64,000 nucleotides of DNA from a virus. The notes below the pieces were generated by a model. That model was not told where the DNA came from and did no database searches. It worked only from the letters and a program-made list of their open reading frames with translations. The stretch lies in the IMG/VR virus record IMGVR_UViG_3300018432_000013, positions 1 to 64,000 of that record. One strand, given 5' to 3'. Positions 56,824-63,704 of the stretch are shown piece after piece. Every line of letters starts with the position of its first letter. Within the stretch, counting starts at the first letter, position 1. The translations under genes and the position numbers were made by a program.

Positions 56824-57144
56824 TCAGTGCACCGAATCGTCGTCTGGAGGCTGGGCCGGGGCCAGCTCAGGCGCGACCAGTCCGAGCGCAACCATGTTCT
56901 CGTGCATGCCTCGGACCATCTCCTCGTTCTCTGCCACCCGCAGGACCTCCTCGCAGATCTCCTCAAACGAATAGTCGGTGTGGTGCACCAACAGGCCTCC
57001 GAGCAGCCCGTGCACGTGCAGCAGCACGTTGGGCGTGATGCCCTTCTGCGGATCGGCCATCAACCGAAGGATCTCCTCAAACGCGATGGCCGCCCGCGCA
57101 GCCGCTTCCACGTGATCTTCGCCGCAGTCTTTACACGCTGCCAT
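56824..57144 (-). CDS. Small Cys/His hypothetical protein
   Basis: 106 residues from ATG 57144 with GGAGGAGG 8 nt upstream. It begins MAACKDCGEDH, a CxxC with a nearby His, followed by a helical domain with HVHGLLGGLLVHH. It overlaps the exonuclease stop by 14 nt. A metal-binding regulator is possible. Confidence 0.5.
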   Translation of the reverse strand: MAACKDCGEDHVEAAARAAIAFEEILRLMADPQKGITPNVLLHVHGLLGGLLVHHTDYSFEEICEEVLRVAENEEMVRGMHENMVALGLVAPELAPAQPPDDDSVH

Positions 57145-57841
57145 GGACCTGCGCCTCCTCCGGGTAACAAACAATGAGATGAGAGCAGGGCCTCTTTTCG
57201 CCGTACATCAAACACGCACTCTTGGTCGGTGGTAGGTCAAGCACGGGCCTTCGTTCTTCCTTCACGAGCGCCATGTAATCGATGAGCTGCGAGCGCGCGC
57301 GTAGCACGCGTGTCGCATCGTCCATGGAGATCTCCGTCTCCACCGGCCGCAGATCGATGGGCTCTGTGCGCTTGTAATAAAGCCACTGCGCCGTGCAGGT
57401 CGTCGTCCCGTAGTGCCTCATCGCGAAGAACGCGTAGATGCAGGCCTGCAGGTTCGTGCGCAGGCGTGGTGCAGTCAGCGCGAATCGATAGTGATCCACC
57501 GTCTTGTGATCGACCACGATGGGCCCGCAGGGAGCAATCCACATCAAGTCGGGCTTCAACCGAAAGCCATGCGCTCCGTACGTGACCACCTCGTCCTGCT
57601 CGATACAGGGGGCGTCCGCAAGCGTCGGGAAGTAGTCGCGCGCGAGCGCAGCAAGCCGCCCCATGGGCTTGGTCAAATCAAACTCGATGCCGTAGCGCAC
57701 GTAGTTCTCGACGTGCGCATGAAGATCGTCGCCATCCTCTTGCGGCTTGCCGCGCGTCTCGTGCCGCCCGCCGTACGCGCTCCACGCCCACTTCCGAACG
57801 CACTCCTCGGCTGTCTTGACCTGGCTGTAGGAGGTAATCAC
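57131..57841 (-). CDS. PD-(D/E)XK exonuclease (RecB/Cas4-like)
   Basis: 236 residues from GTG 57841. A TSYSQVKTAEECVRKWAW start is typical of the RecB-nuclease/PDDEXK_1 family. The catalytic core is in KPDLMWIAPCGPIVVDHKTV (D-x11-DxK), followed by LQACIYAFFAMRHYG (the QxxxY motif). Such enzymes process DNA ends with a recombinase. C-terminal cysteines (CLMYGEKRPCSHLIVCY) could bind an Fe-S cluster as in Cas4. The start overlaps the stop of the preceding small ORF (GTGA). Confidence 0.8.
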   Translation of the reverse strand: MITSYSQVKTAEECVRKWAWSAYGGRHETRGKPQEDGDDLHAHVENYVRYGIEFDLTKPMGRLAALARDYFPTLADAPCIEQDEVVTYGAHGFRLKPDLMWIAPCGPIVVDHKTVDHYRFALTAPRLRTNLQACIYAFFAMRHYGTTTCTAQWLYYKRTEPIDLRPVETEISMDDATRVLRARSQLIDYMALVKEERRPVLDLPPTKSACLMYGEKRPCSHLIVCYPEEAQVHGSV

Positions 57842-58137
57842 GCGTGTTGCCTCAGCTGTGCTCGGTGGAGACCCGTATCCAACGCAGCCCCGTCTTGCGG
57901 CAGGACGGCGTATGACACGAGGCACTGCGTTATCTGCCGTGGCACTTGCAGTCCAGCCCGCACAACGCGAACCCGTGATTTCCGCAGCCCGCATTCGCGT
58001 CGGTGAGCAACTATCCACAGATACTGATTGGGAAACGGCCATGCTGACAAGCATTCCGCATCTAACCAACGCAACTTAGGTGCGCGAGAGCACACCCATC
58101 CAGCAGGTCGGTACCCTCGATCGATCGCCACGTTCAC
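57838..58137 (-). CDS. 99-residue coupled ORF with leaderless-type start
   Basis: GTG 58137 lies 7 nt after a GGCACCAAC element without a Shine-Dalgarno sequence. The frame stops at a TGA that overlaps the exonuclease GTG (GTGA). The protein is basic, with five cysteines and many Trp/Arg (CSRAPKLRWLDAECLSAWPF), and matches no family known to me. The two boundary signals favour a real gene; composition alone would not. Confidence 0.45.
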   Translation of the reverse strand: MNVAIDRGYRPAGWVCSRAPKLRWLDAECLSAWPFPNQYLWIVAHRRECGLRKSRVRVVRAGLQVPRQITQCLVSYAVLPQDGAALDTGLHRAQLRQHA

Positions 58138-58144
58138 AATCTAG

Positions 58145-58153
58145 GTTGGTGCC
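58145..58153 (-). promoter_or_regulatory. GGCACCAAC element, leaderless-type spacing
   Basis: Nine of ten core bases match (AGGCACCAAC). It ends 7 nt before GTG 58137, with CTAGATT between. Confidence 0.5.
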
Positions 58154-58183
58154 TCGTTACACGTCTGCTTGACGGCTGTCAGC

Positions 58184-58504
58184 TCACAAACCTTGACGTA
58201 CGTGGGCCAAAAGCTCGTTCGAGCGCACGATCCCGAGCTGCGCCGCGACCGCGACGAACTCCCGCGCGGTGAGGCGCGGACGCGCGCGCAGCGGCGGGTT
58301 TTGGGATGCGAAACCCGACGAAACGGGAGCTGCAACAGCCTTCGACGCCTTTCGAACGGCTGATGCCGCCTCAGAACGAACGACGTACACGTAATTCTGT
58401 GACAACAAAACCCCGCGCGCTAAAGCACGGTCAACGATCTCCCGCGCGGAGAGTTTCTTCGGGCAGCTGAGAATGAACTGCCTCTTCGAGAGGGTACTTT
58501 TCAT
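58184..58504 (-). CDS. Hypothetical protein with an internal duplication
   Basis: 106 residues. Two similar helical units are visible: LSAREIVDRALARGVLLSQN at about 18-37 and LTAREFVAVAAQLGIVRSNE at about 78-97, joined by a Ser/Ala/Pro-rich linker. Each could be a small HTH. Basic overall; a nucleoid-like DNA-binding protein is possible. Confidence 0.5.
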   Translation of the reverse strand: MKSTLSKRQFILSCPKKLSAREIVDRALARGVLLSQNYVYVVRSEAASAVRKASKAVAAPVSSGFASQNPPLRARPRLTAREFVAVAAQLGIVRSNELLAHVRQGL

Positions 58505-58519
58505 AGGGCGGCACTCTAC

Positions 58520-58720
58520 CTAGAGCCGCGACTCGCCCCCACCGTTTTGTGCACGTTGCGCGCAGAGCGCTTCGATTCGTACCGCTGCGTCTTCCTTAGC
58601 GCGCGCCGCCTCAATCTGCGCCGCACTCTGAAACGCGACGAACATCAGGTGCTGCGCCTCCTGACGCAAATCCGCAGCGAGCTTCGTAAACGGATCTCCA
58701 CTCTCCAGCCCGATCAACAT
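58520..58720 (-). CDS. Small helical hypothetical protein
   Basis: 66 residues from ATG 58720 with GAGGGAGG upstream. An almost fully helical, Ala/Glu/Arg-rich protein (LAADLRQEAQHLMFVAFQS). No family is recognised. It lies 5 nt downstream of the previous gene's stop. Confidence 0.45.
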   Translation of the reverse strand: MLIGLESGDPFTKLAADLRQEAQHLMFVAFQSAAQIEAARAKEDAAVRIEALCAQRAQNGGGESRL

Positions 58721-58725
58721 GGCTC

Positions 58726-58998
58726 TCAACCTCCCTCTTCGTCAGGCTCATCAGGCAACTCGCGCAGAAACACGAGGAGCTTGGCCGCGTTCACCGGCCC
58801 AAGCCCCACCTCGAACCGAAAGAGATACTGATCGGTGTCTTCCTCGACCAGGGCGTGGCCCTCAGGTGTCGTGACAACGTCACCGAGCTGCAGGTCAAAT
58901 CGAACGACCTCGAACGCCAGACGCTCTGCGTCACCGGCGACAACGAGCTCGTCGAGCTGCTTTCTCATGGCCTGATGCTGATCGCTGTAGAAGGGCAT
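58726..58998 (-). CDS. Acidic hypothetical protein
   Basis: 90 residues from ATG 58998. The start is 8 nt after a GGGCACCAAC element, has no Shine-Dalgarno sequence and is only 37 nt from the terminator above. The protein has YSDQHQAMRKQLDELVV, then beta-rich VEEDTDQYLFRFEVGLG and an acidic end. No family is recognised. It is the first gene of a transcript that continues leftward. Confidence 0.55.
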   Translation of the reverse strand: MPFYSDQHQAMRKQLDELVVAGDAERLAFEVVRFDLQLGDVVTTPEGHALVEEDTDQYLFRFEVGLGPVNAAKLLVFLRELPDEPDEEGG

Positions 58999-59006
58999 TA
59001 CTGCAG

Positions 59007-59016
59007 GTTGGTGCCC
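59007..59016 (-). promoter_or_regulatory. GGGCACCAAC element between terminator and start codon
   Basis: Exact core preceded by GTGATCTC, the same flank as the copy at 9086-9095. It ends 8 nt before ATG 58998 and lies 19 nt after the T-run of the terminator at 59036-59085. Confidence 0.65.
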
Positions 59017-59035
59017 GAGATCACGGCCGACTGAG

Positions 59036-59085
59036 AAAAAAAAGAGAGGGCGATGCGGAGCGCCGACAGCCGCATCACCCTCTCT
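59036..59085 (-). terminator. Strong Rho-independent terminator
   Basis: On the minus strand a 16-bp stem (59085-59070 with 59058-59043, one G-T pair) and an 11-nt loop are followed by eight T. It ends the transcript of the genes at 59156-60681. Tandem CTACCAC units lie at 59112-59135 just before it. Confidence 0.8.
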
Positions 59086-59111
59086 CCCTCAGGGAAATGA
59101 GGCAGGCAAAC

Positions 59112-59135
59112 TCTACCACCTACCACCTACCAAGC
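59112..59135. repeat. Short tandem CTACCAC repeat
   Basis: About three copies of a 7-nt unit (CTACCAC, CTACCAC, CTACCAA) lie between the terminator and the stop at 59156. No function is apparent. Confidence 0.6.
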
Positions 59136-59155
59136 ACCCCGCACCTGAGCCCCCA

Positions 59156-59737
59156 TCAAACCTTCGGCTCGTACGGCTCCCAGCGATCCGTATCGAGCAG
59201 CGGTTCGATTTCGATGTGACTCACGGCCGGAAAGCCTAGCGTCTCCGGCGAGGCCAAGGATCGCACCTCTCCAAGCGGACCGTAGGTTCCGTCTTCAAGC
59301 CGCGTGAGCAGAACATGGTCGTTGGGATAGGCCCATTCGAGTCTCCGCACCGCCACCACGTCACGCGCCATCAACTCCCGAAGCGTCATGCCTGCCTCCT
59401 CTCGATCGAGCTCTGCGATCACCTCTGCACCCGGCATCACGAAGCGCGGCGCAGCAACGAGCCCAGACTGCGCTCGATACGTCGCAAGCGTGCGAAGGCG
59501 CGCAAGCTTCAAACGCGCACGTTCAAGCTGCTGACGCGCCGCCGCAAGCTCTTCGAGCAGCTCAAGAACATCATCGGCCAGGTCGAGGCGAAAGAAGTCT
59601 TCAAGGTCGGTAACCAGGCGCTCCAGATCGACCTCGCTGCGGGTGGCAGAGACGGTGATCTCCGGATCGATACGGCTATACGCGTAGCGCGCCGCCTCCG
59701 CGCGCTGCCGCAAAGCAACCAGTAGGCTCTGCTTCAT
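59156..59737 (-). CDS. Coiled-coil hypothetical protein
   Basis: 193 residues. The first 100 are helical with a strong coil (LVTDLEDFFRLDLADDVLEL, LEELAAARQQLERARLKLAR). The second half is mixed, with LRELMARDVVAVRRLEWAYP. The ATG overlaps the upstream stop by 1 nt. No recognised family. Its transcript ends at the terminator 71 nt downstream. Confidence 0.5.
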   Translation of the reverse strand: MKQSLLVALRQRAEAARYAYSRIDPEITVSATRSEVDLERLVTDLEDFFRLDLADDVLELLEELAAARQQLERARLKLARLRTLATYRAQSGLVAAPRFVMPGAEVIAELDREEAGMTLRELMARDVVAVRRLEWAYPNDHVLLTRLEDGTYGPLGEVRSLASPETLGFPAVSHIEIEPLLDTDRWEPYEPKV

Positions 59738-59946
59738 CAGCCCTCCTGCCTGGCCTGCCGCATCCTGCGCAGCTCCTGCACGGCCTCATCCGCGGCATCC
59801 TGGGCGCCGTACGCCGCGAGCGACGTCGCTGCCTCCGACTCACCGCCCCGCTGCTCACGATACTTGAGCTTGAGCGCCACGAACGCAGTCGCGTACGCGC
59901 ATTCCCAGACTCGTTCCTCGTTGTCGCACCGCAACTCGGGCAGCAT
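59737..59946 (-). CDS. Small hypothetical protein, start set by upstream element
   Basis: 69 residues from ATG 59946. The frame continues to 60000, but the GGGCACTAAC element ends exactly 7 nt before this ATG, as at other leaderless-type starts. The protein has CDNEERVWECAYATAFVALK, then an Arg/Gln/Glu-rich helical tail. No recognised family. Confidence 0.5.
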   Translation of the reverse strand: MLPELRCDNEERVWECAYATAFVALKLKYREQRGGESEAATSLAAYGAQDAADEAVQELRRMRQARQEG

Positions 59947-59953
59947 GCGAAAG

Positions 59954-59963
59954 GTTAGTGCCC
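59954..59963 (-). promoter_or_regulatory. GGGCACTAAC element, leaderless-type spacing
   Basis: Exact core preceded by GAGATC. It ends 7 nt before ATG 59946; CTTTCGC between has no ribosome site. Confidence 0.6.
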
Positions 59964-60003
59964 GATCTCGTTCCGAGTCGGCTCTTGCTTTCCAAAGCAC
60001 CGT

Positions 60004-60681
60004 TCAGCCGCGGATGTCGATCACCCGACTTGCCTTGTTTTGCAGGCTCAAACGCTCACGCGCCGGCCCTGTCTCGATCGCCTCCATTTGGGGACGTTCA
60101 CTGCGGTGCCGCTCCGTCTCACTCTGCACGGCTTTGATGTACCGGCTAAGCCGGGTGCGCACATCAGGGTGGTGGGTGATCTGCTCATTCTCGAGCGCCG
60201 ACTCCGGCAAGAACGTCACGAGCTTGCTGTCGGTCGGGTCGGTGACCGCGAGCGCCACGCGCCCAAAGAAGTGCACAGCCCAAACGTGTCCATTGTCACG
60301 CGCGAACAGGAACTCTGCCCGGCCGTAGCTAATCAAGCCCATCACATGCTGCAGGGTCCGATAGGCTATCGACTCGCTCACGTGATGGCGCTCGACAAGC
60401 ATCTGGTAGGCGTGCGCGGTGAACCAGGTCCGCTCCTGCGGCGCGTGATCGGCAAAGTTATAGCGCCCGACCTGGAAACCTTCCGGAATCTTCACCACCC
60501 CCGTCGCAGACGGCGACGCAGGTGCAGCAGCTACCTCCACCACCGCAACCGGCGCGGTCACCGCGCTCGCCGTCACCGCAGGCGCGGCCGCCACAGACGC
60601 GCTCTTCAACAACAGACGTTCAGCCACTTTGCCGGCCTGAACCAACAATCCGAGCAGCTCGCGCGTATCGTCATCGAGCAT
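60004..60681 (-). CDS. Hypothetical protein with a DNA-binding-like core
   Basis: 225 residues with AGGGAGG before the ATG. An Ala/Val/Pro-rich linker (about 28-60) separates a short helix from a folded core (about 65-160: TWFTAHAYQMLVERHHVSES, GRAEFLFARDNGHVWAVHFF). The last part is charged. No family is recognised. Confidence 0.5.
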   Translation of the reverse strand: MLDDDTRELLGLLVQAGKVAERLLLKSASVAAAPAVTASAVTAPVAVVEVAAAPASPSATGVVKIPEGFQVGRYNFADHAPQERTWFTAHAYQMLVERHHVSESIAYRTLQHVMGLISYGRAEFLFARDNGHVWAVHFFGRVALAVTDPTDSKLVTFLPESALENEQITHHPDVRTRLSRYIKAVQSETERHRSERPQMEAIETGPARERLSLQNKASRVIDIRG

Positions 60682-60760
60682 CGGCGCCTCCCTCTTCTTT
60701 CACGCACTAGCCTGCGACAGGCTTGCGCCAGAGCTCAATAGAAGAGCGCCCTACCTACCC

Positions 60761-61129
60761 TCAGCGCCCTTCCGCTTCCCGCGAAGCCGCCTCGTACACG
60801 AGCTCAAGCACCACGTCCGCCTTCAGCCCGAGCACGTGCGAGACCCCAAACACGTGCGCCAGGAGCCGCTCGCGCTCCGCAGCATCAGGCGCGAGCGCCT
60901 TCGCCCGCTCCCACACCCCGTCGACGATGCGCGGGCCGTGTCCGAGCTCGTAGAAGCGCTTGGGCGGCTTCGGTTCGTCGAGCGCTGCGAACACAGCGTC
61001 GATAAGGCGGCCCCAGTACTCCTGCACGGGCTCGCCAAGGGGCTGATCGGCCACGTAGGCGGGGTAGGTCCGCGCAGCCCTCTCCGCGGCCGCACAGGCC
61101 CGCTCACGCTGCGCGGCCGGAAACTTCAC
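60761..61129 (-). CDS. Helical hypothetical protein
   Basis: 122 residues from GTG 61129 with AGGAG upstream. All-helical (ACAAAERAARTYPAYVADQ, EYWGRLIDAVFAALD, VLGLKADVVLELVYEAA) and Ala-rich. No recognised family. It overlaps the small membrane gene upstream by 26 nt. A short hairpin (AGCCTG/CAGGCT, 60709-60722) follows in the gap to the next gene, without a T-run. Confidence 0.45.
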   Translation of the reverse strand: MKFPAAQRERACAAAERAARTYPAYVADQPLGEPVQEYWGRLIDAVFAALDEPKPPKRFYELGHGPRIVDGVWERAKALAPDAAERERLLAHVFGVSHVLGLKADVVLELVYEAASREAEGR

Positions 61130-61283
61130 GACTTCTCCTGCGTCTGTGCCAACGAAACGAGCATGCCAGCAATCCGCAGAGGCCTACAAGATGCGGCACC
61201 CATGCCGGCACCCAGCCAAACGCCCACGCAAACAGCGACGTCCAGGCGACGTACGAGCCAACGCGGATGGCTCGATCAAGCAC
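61104..61283 (-). CDS. 59-residue membrane protein
   Basis: GTG 61283 overlaps the end of the upstream small gene in another frame. Two hydrophobic stretches (VAWTSLFAWAFGWVPAWV and HLVGLCGLLACSF) separated by a Pro suggest a helical hairpin, followed by a basic end (RWHRRRRSR). This is the build of small holins or accessory membrane peptides. Too short for confident assignment. Confidence 0.45.
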   Translation of the reverse strand: MLDRAIRVGSYVAWTSLFAWAFGWVPAWVPHLVGLCGLLACSFRWHRRRRSREVSGRAA

Positions 61284-61467
61284 GATGCCCGGTCTCCTTC
61301 CGGATGAGCGCAGCAAGCACCCGAGCGCGCGCTTCTGCCTCTTCATCGGTTGCGAACGGGCCGTACTCCGCCGAGCGCTCACCGTTGATGTCCACAATGA
61401 CAAACACCTGCGAGCCACGCCGCTCAAACCCGGTCTGCACCCGCAGCCGGATGACCCCTTCATTCAT
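61276..61467 (-). CDS. Small AP2/Arm-like protein
   Basis: 63 residues from ATG 61467, which overlaps the upstream stop. It has VQTGFERRGSQVFVIVDING then EYGPFATDEEAEARARVLAA, the same 'strand-strand-GPFxTxEEAE-helix' layout as both halves of the gene at 871-1407. Possible DNA-binding beta domain. Confidence 0.5.
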   Translation of the reverse strand: MNEGVIRLRVQTGFERRGSQVFVIVDINGERSAEYGPFATDEEAEARARVLAALIRKETGHRA

Positions 61468-62392
61468 GCGGCCGCTCCTTTCCAAAGCCGAGCTTCGTGG
61501 GCCGTACGACCTGCGGCCCCTCGCCGCGATAGAACGGCAAGATCCAGCGCTCGCGATGCTGGCTCCACTTCGGGCCGTACGCCTGGTTGCGCCAGTGGCC
61601 GCGCACGAGCACCTGCACGTTCTGCGGTCCCCGTGTCGTCTCGCCGCGCACGAAGTCTCGCACCGATGCCCGGCAGTCGATGCGGAGCGGATGCCCGAGC
61701 TGCGCTGTGTTGGGTCGCATGGCGCCGTGCTTCTCCCGACCGGCACGAAGCGGAAAGGCATCGCGCTTCTCAGAGCGCGCACCAGCAATCGCGAGCACGA
61801 CCCCTGCAACCAAGCGCGTGATCATCGCCCAGAGCCGCTGCTCTTGATCGCCGCTGTAGAGCGACTCGAGCTCGGGTGTCAGGTTGACGTGATCAAGCCC
61901 TTGCCCAACACGCGCCTGCTCTTCTGCGCTGAACATCCCGACCAAACTCTCGAACGTGTTGACACCCCACGACTGACCGTCGAGATACCCGAAGCTCAAC
62001 GTGTGATGCTGGTACTTCCCAATGCGTGTCGCATACGCGGGGATCTTGGTGACGAACACGCGCGTCACTTCGCCGTGCGACGAATAGAGCACCTTCGGCG
62101 GCACGCAAATCTCGAACGCAGGCCAAGGAAGATCCTGCCCTTCGAGCGCGCCGTGCACGTCTGACGCCATCAACGCGGCTGCGTACGTATCCGGCATGAC
62201 GACGCTCTGCGCACCCCAGACCGCCCACTGCTGCATCAACATCAGCGTGTTGCGATCAACCGCCTGGGACGTCACCTGGTAAGCCTCGTAGAAGTTGTCC
62301 TCGGACGCAGCCAACCAGTGGGCGAACTTGAGAAAGTTCGGGCGCGTCACCTGCGCGACAGAAACCTGTTCAGCGTGCAGCACGCGACTCAT
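61460..62392 (-). CDS. Phage protein of unknown function with C-terminal HWRNQAYGP motif
   Basis: 310 residues from ATG 62392, coupled to the upstream gene. The C-terminal VRGHWRNQAYGPKWSQHRER with WILPFYRGEGP is a motif I know from conserved phage proteins of unknown role ('HWR.Q..GP...R...I.PF.RG'). The N-terminal part is mixed, with NFLKFAHWLAASEDNFYEAY. One hydrophobic helix lies near residue 200 (MITRLVAGVVLAIAG). Confidence 0.5.
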   Translation of the reverse strand: MSRVLHAEQVSVAQVTRPNFLKFAHWLAASEDNFYEAYQVTSQAVDRNTLMLMQQWAVWGAQSVVMPDTYAAALMASDVHGALEGQDLPWPAFEICVPPKVLYSSHGEVTRVFVTKIPAYATRIGKYQHHTLSFGYLDGQSWGVNTFESLVGMFSAEEQARVGQGLDHVNLTPELESLYSGDQEQRLWAMITRLVAGVVLAIAGARSEKRDAFPLRAGREKHGAMRPNTAQLGHPLRIDCRASVRDFVRGETTRGPQNVQVLVRGHWRNQAYGPKWSQHRERWILPFYRGEGPQVVRPTKLGFGKERPHE

Positions 62393-62694
62393 CCCTGAAA
62401 GCCGCGCAACGGCGTCGCAGCATCCGCCTCGCAATGACAAGTGCGCAGCGACTCACCGAGGTTTTCAAAGAAATCGGCGGCAAGCAGCTCTGCCTCGAGA
62501 AACATCGCCTGGCCGCGCGACATGATCCGGGTGGTCCCATAGTTACCGGAGTCGGTAGAAACTTCAAACCACGGCTCGTCCTTCACGAGGTACACGCGGA
62601 TGGAAATCCCCGCGAGCACGTCGAGCGTCCAGAACGGTTCCTCACTAGGCTCAAACGGATCGCAACGCACCCACTTCTCTCCGATGATCTTCAT
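62389..62694 (-). CDS. Hypothetical protein
   Basis: 101 residues from ATG 62694. Beta-rich start (FWTLDVLAGISIRVYLVKDE) and a helix near TTRIMSRGQAMFLEAELLAA. It overlaps both neighbours by 4 nt. No recognised family. Confidence 0.5.
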   Translation of the reverse strand: MKIIGEKWVRCDPFEPSEEPFWTLDVLAGISIRVYLVKDEPWFEVSTDSGNYGTTRIMSRGQAMFLEAELLAADFFENLGESLRTCHCEADAATPLRGFQG

Positions 62695-63029
62695 GATGAG
62701 CGCCCCTTTTTCCAGGCTTCGATGTGCGCTCGACGCGCGGCCTTCTCTGCAGCCGTTGGCGGCTTCCATTTCCCGCAATCACACGCGACCAACTGCTCTG
62801 GATCTTGACCGAATGTTGCGATGCCAGCACGGCTCGTTCCACTGCCGTGCGCAAGCGTCACCGTAACGAGATCGAGCTCCACCACGTGCGCGTAGTCGAT
62901 GATGCAGTAGTGAAACTCCGGATCCTCTGTGGAGCGCCAGCACCTGTAAGCCGGATACTTGCGCGCAACAGTCTTCACTGCCTCCGGGTACGCTGCGATC
63001 TCCACTTCCCACTCGCTGTCGTCCGTCAC
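62691..63029 (-). CDS. Hypothetical protein
   Basis: 112 residues, ending in a CDCGKWKPPTAAEKAARRAH basic helix with a Cys pair. The middle contains PEFHYCIIDYAHVVELDLVT. No recognised family. Co-transcribed with the two genes to its left. Confidence 0.5.
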   Translation of the reverse strand: MTDDSEWEVEIAAYPEAVKTVARKYPAYRCWRSTEDPEFHYCIIDYAHVVELDLVTVTLAHGSGTSRAGIATFGQDPEQLVACDCGKWKPPTAAEKAARRAHIEAWKKGRSS

Positions 63030-63056
63030 AGTCGCCTCCCCGGGTGAGCTCAGCGT

Positions 63057-63497
63057 TTATAACGACTCCGGATCTCGCGGCAAACCAGCAGCAAACTCCT
63101 GGATCGCGCGCAGCAGGTTCTCCGCAGACACCGCGCGCTTCTCCATCGCGACCAGCTTCCGCCGCAACGTCGCATTCTCCAGCGCGTCGGGTGCGTCAAG
63201 CCTGGACCGGCGCTCCCCAGGGACGATCCCCATTTGGTGCTCAAGTGCGCCTGAAAGCTGGCGCAGCACATGAACCGCGTGCTTGAGCGATGCGAGCTGC
63301 GCGTCCTCAAGCGAAGGCTGGCTCATCGAGCACGTCGTCGACGCCTCGGTCGCCTGTTTGCCGAACCAAAGCTCGACGCGATGCGTCGTCTCACGCCCCG
63401 AGATCGCCCCCGGGTACTCGTACAGCTCAAGCCGCACGAGGTTGCCGTATCGGTAGACCCAGCGCTGCTCCGGGCCATCCTGCTTCATCCACGCCAT
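63057..63497 (-). CDS. Hypothetical protein with C-terminal coil
   Basis: 146 residues: an N-terminal beta region (RWVYRYGNLVRLELYEYPG, TTHRVELWFG) and a C-terminal helix/coil (LENATLRRKLVAMEKRAVSA). No recognised family. Confidence 0.5.
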   Translation of the reverse strand: MAWMKQDGPEQRWVYRYGNLVRLELYEYPGAISGRETTHRVELWFGKQATEASTTCSMSQPSLEDAQLASLKHAVHVLRQLSGALEHQMGIVPGERRSRLDAPDALENATLRRKLVAMEKRAVSAENLLRAIQEFAAGLPRDPESL

Positions 63498-63499
63498 GC

Positions 63500-63697
63500 T
63501 CAGCGCACCTTCGTGGCTTGGTCGATCAGCCCGTGAAACGTGCCTGCGCAGAGCGGGCAGAGGTCCACGGTGGGCAGCACACCCGGCGCAAACAAACCCT
63601 CAACCAGCGCCTTCAGCTCGACACGCACCACGGCGGACGCGTCGCCCGAGAGCACATGCGCGCACGGCCGCACGCCTAGATTCGAAGGCTTGGTCAT
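63500..63697 (-). CDS. Small CxxC hypothetical protein
   Basis: 65 residues from ATG 63697. VLPTVDLCPLCAGTFHGLID carries a single CPLC pair near the C-terminus. It lies between the Uma2 gene and a coiled-coil gene. No recognised family. Confidence 0.45.
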   Translation of the reverse strand: MTKPSNLGVRPCAHVLSGDASAVVRVELKALVEGLFAPGVLPTVDLCPLCAGTFHGLIDQATKVR

Positions 63698-63704
63698 GGA
63701 TCCT

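Noticed and set aside
57842-58069. N-terminal extension of the PD-(D/E)XK gene to 58069
   Set aside because: The added residues look non-coding, and GTG 57841 overlaps the upstream ORF's stop and begins the family's usual SYSQ motif.
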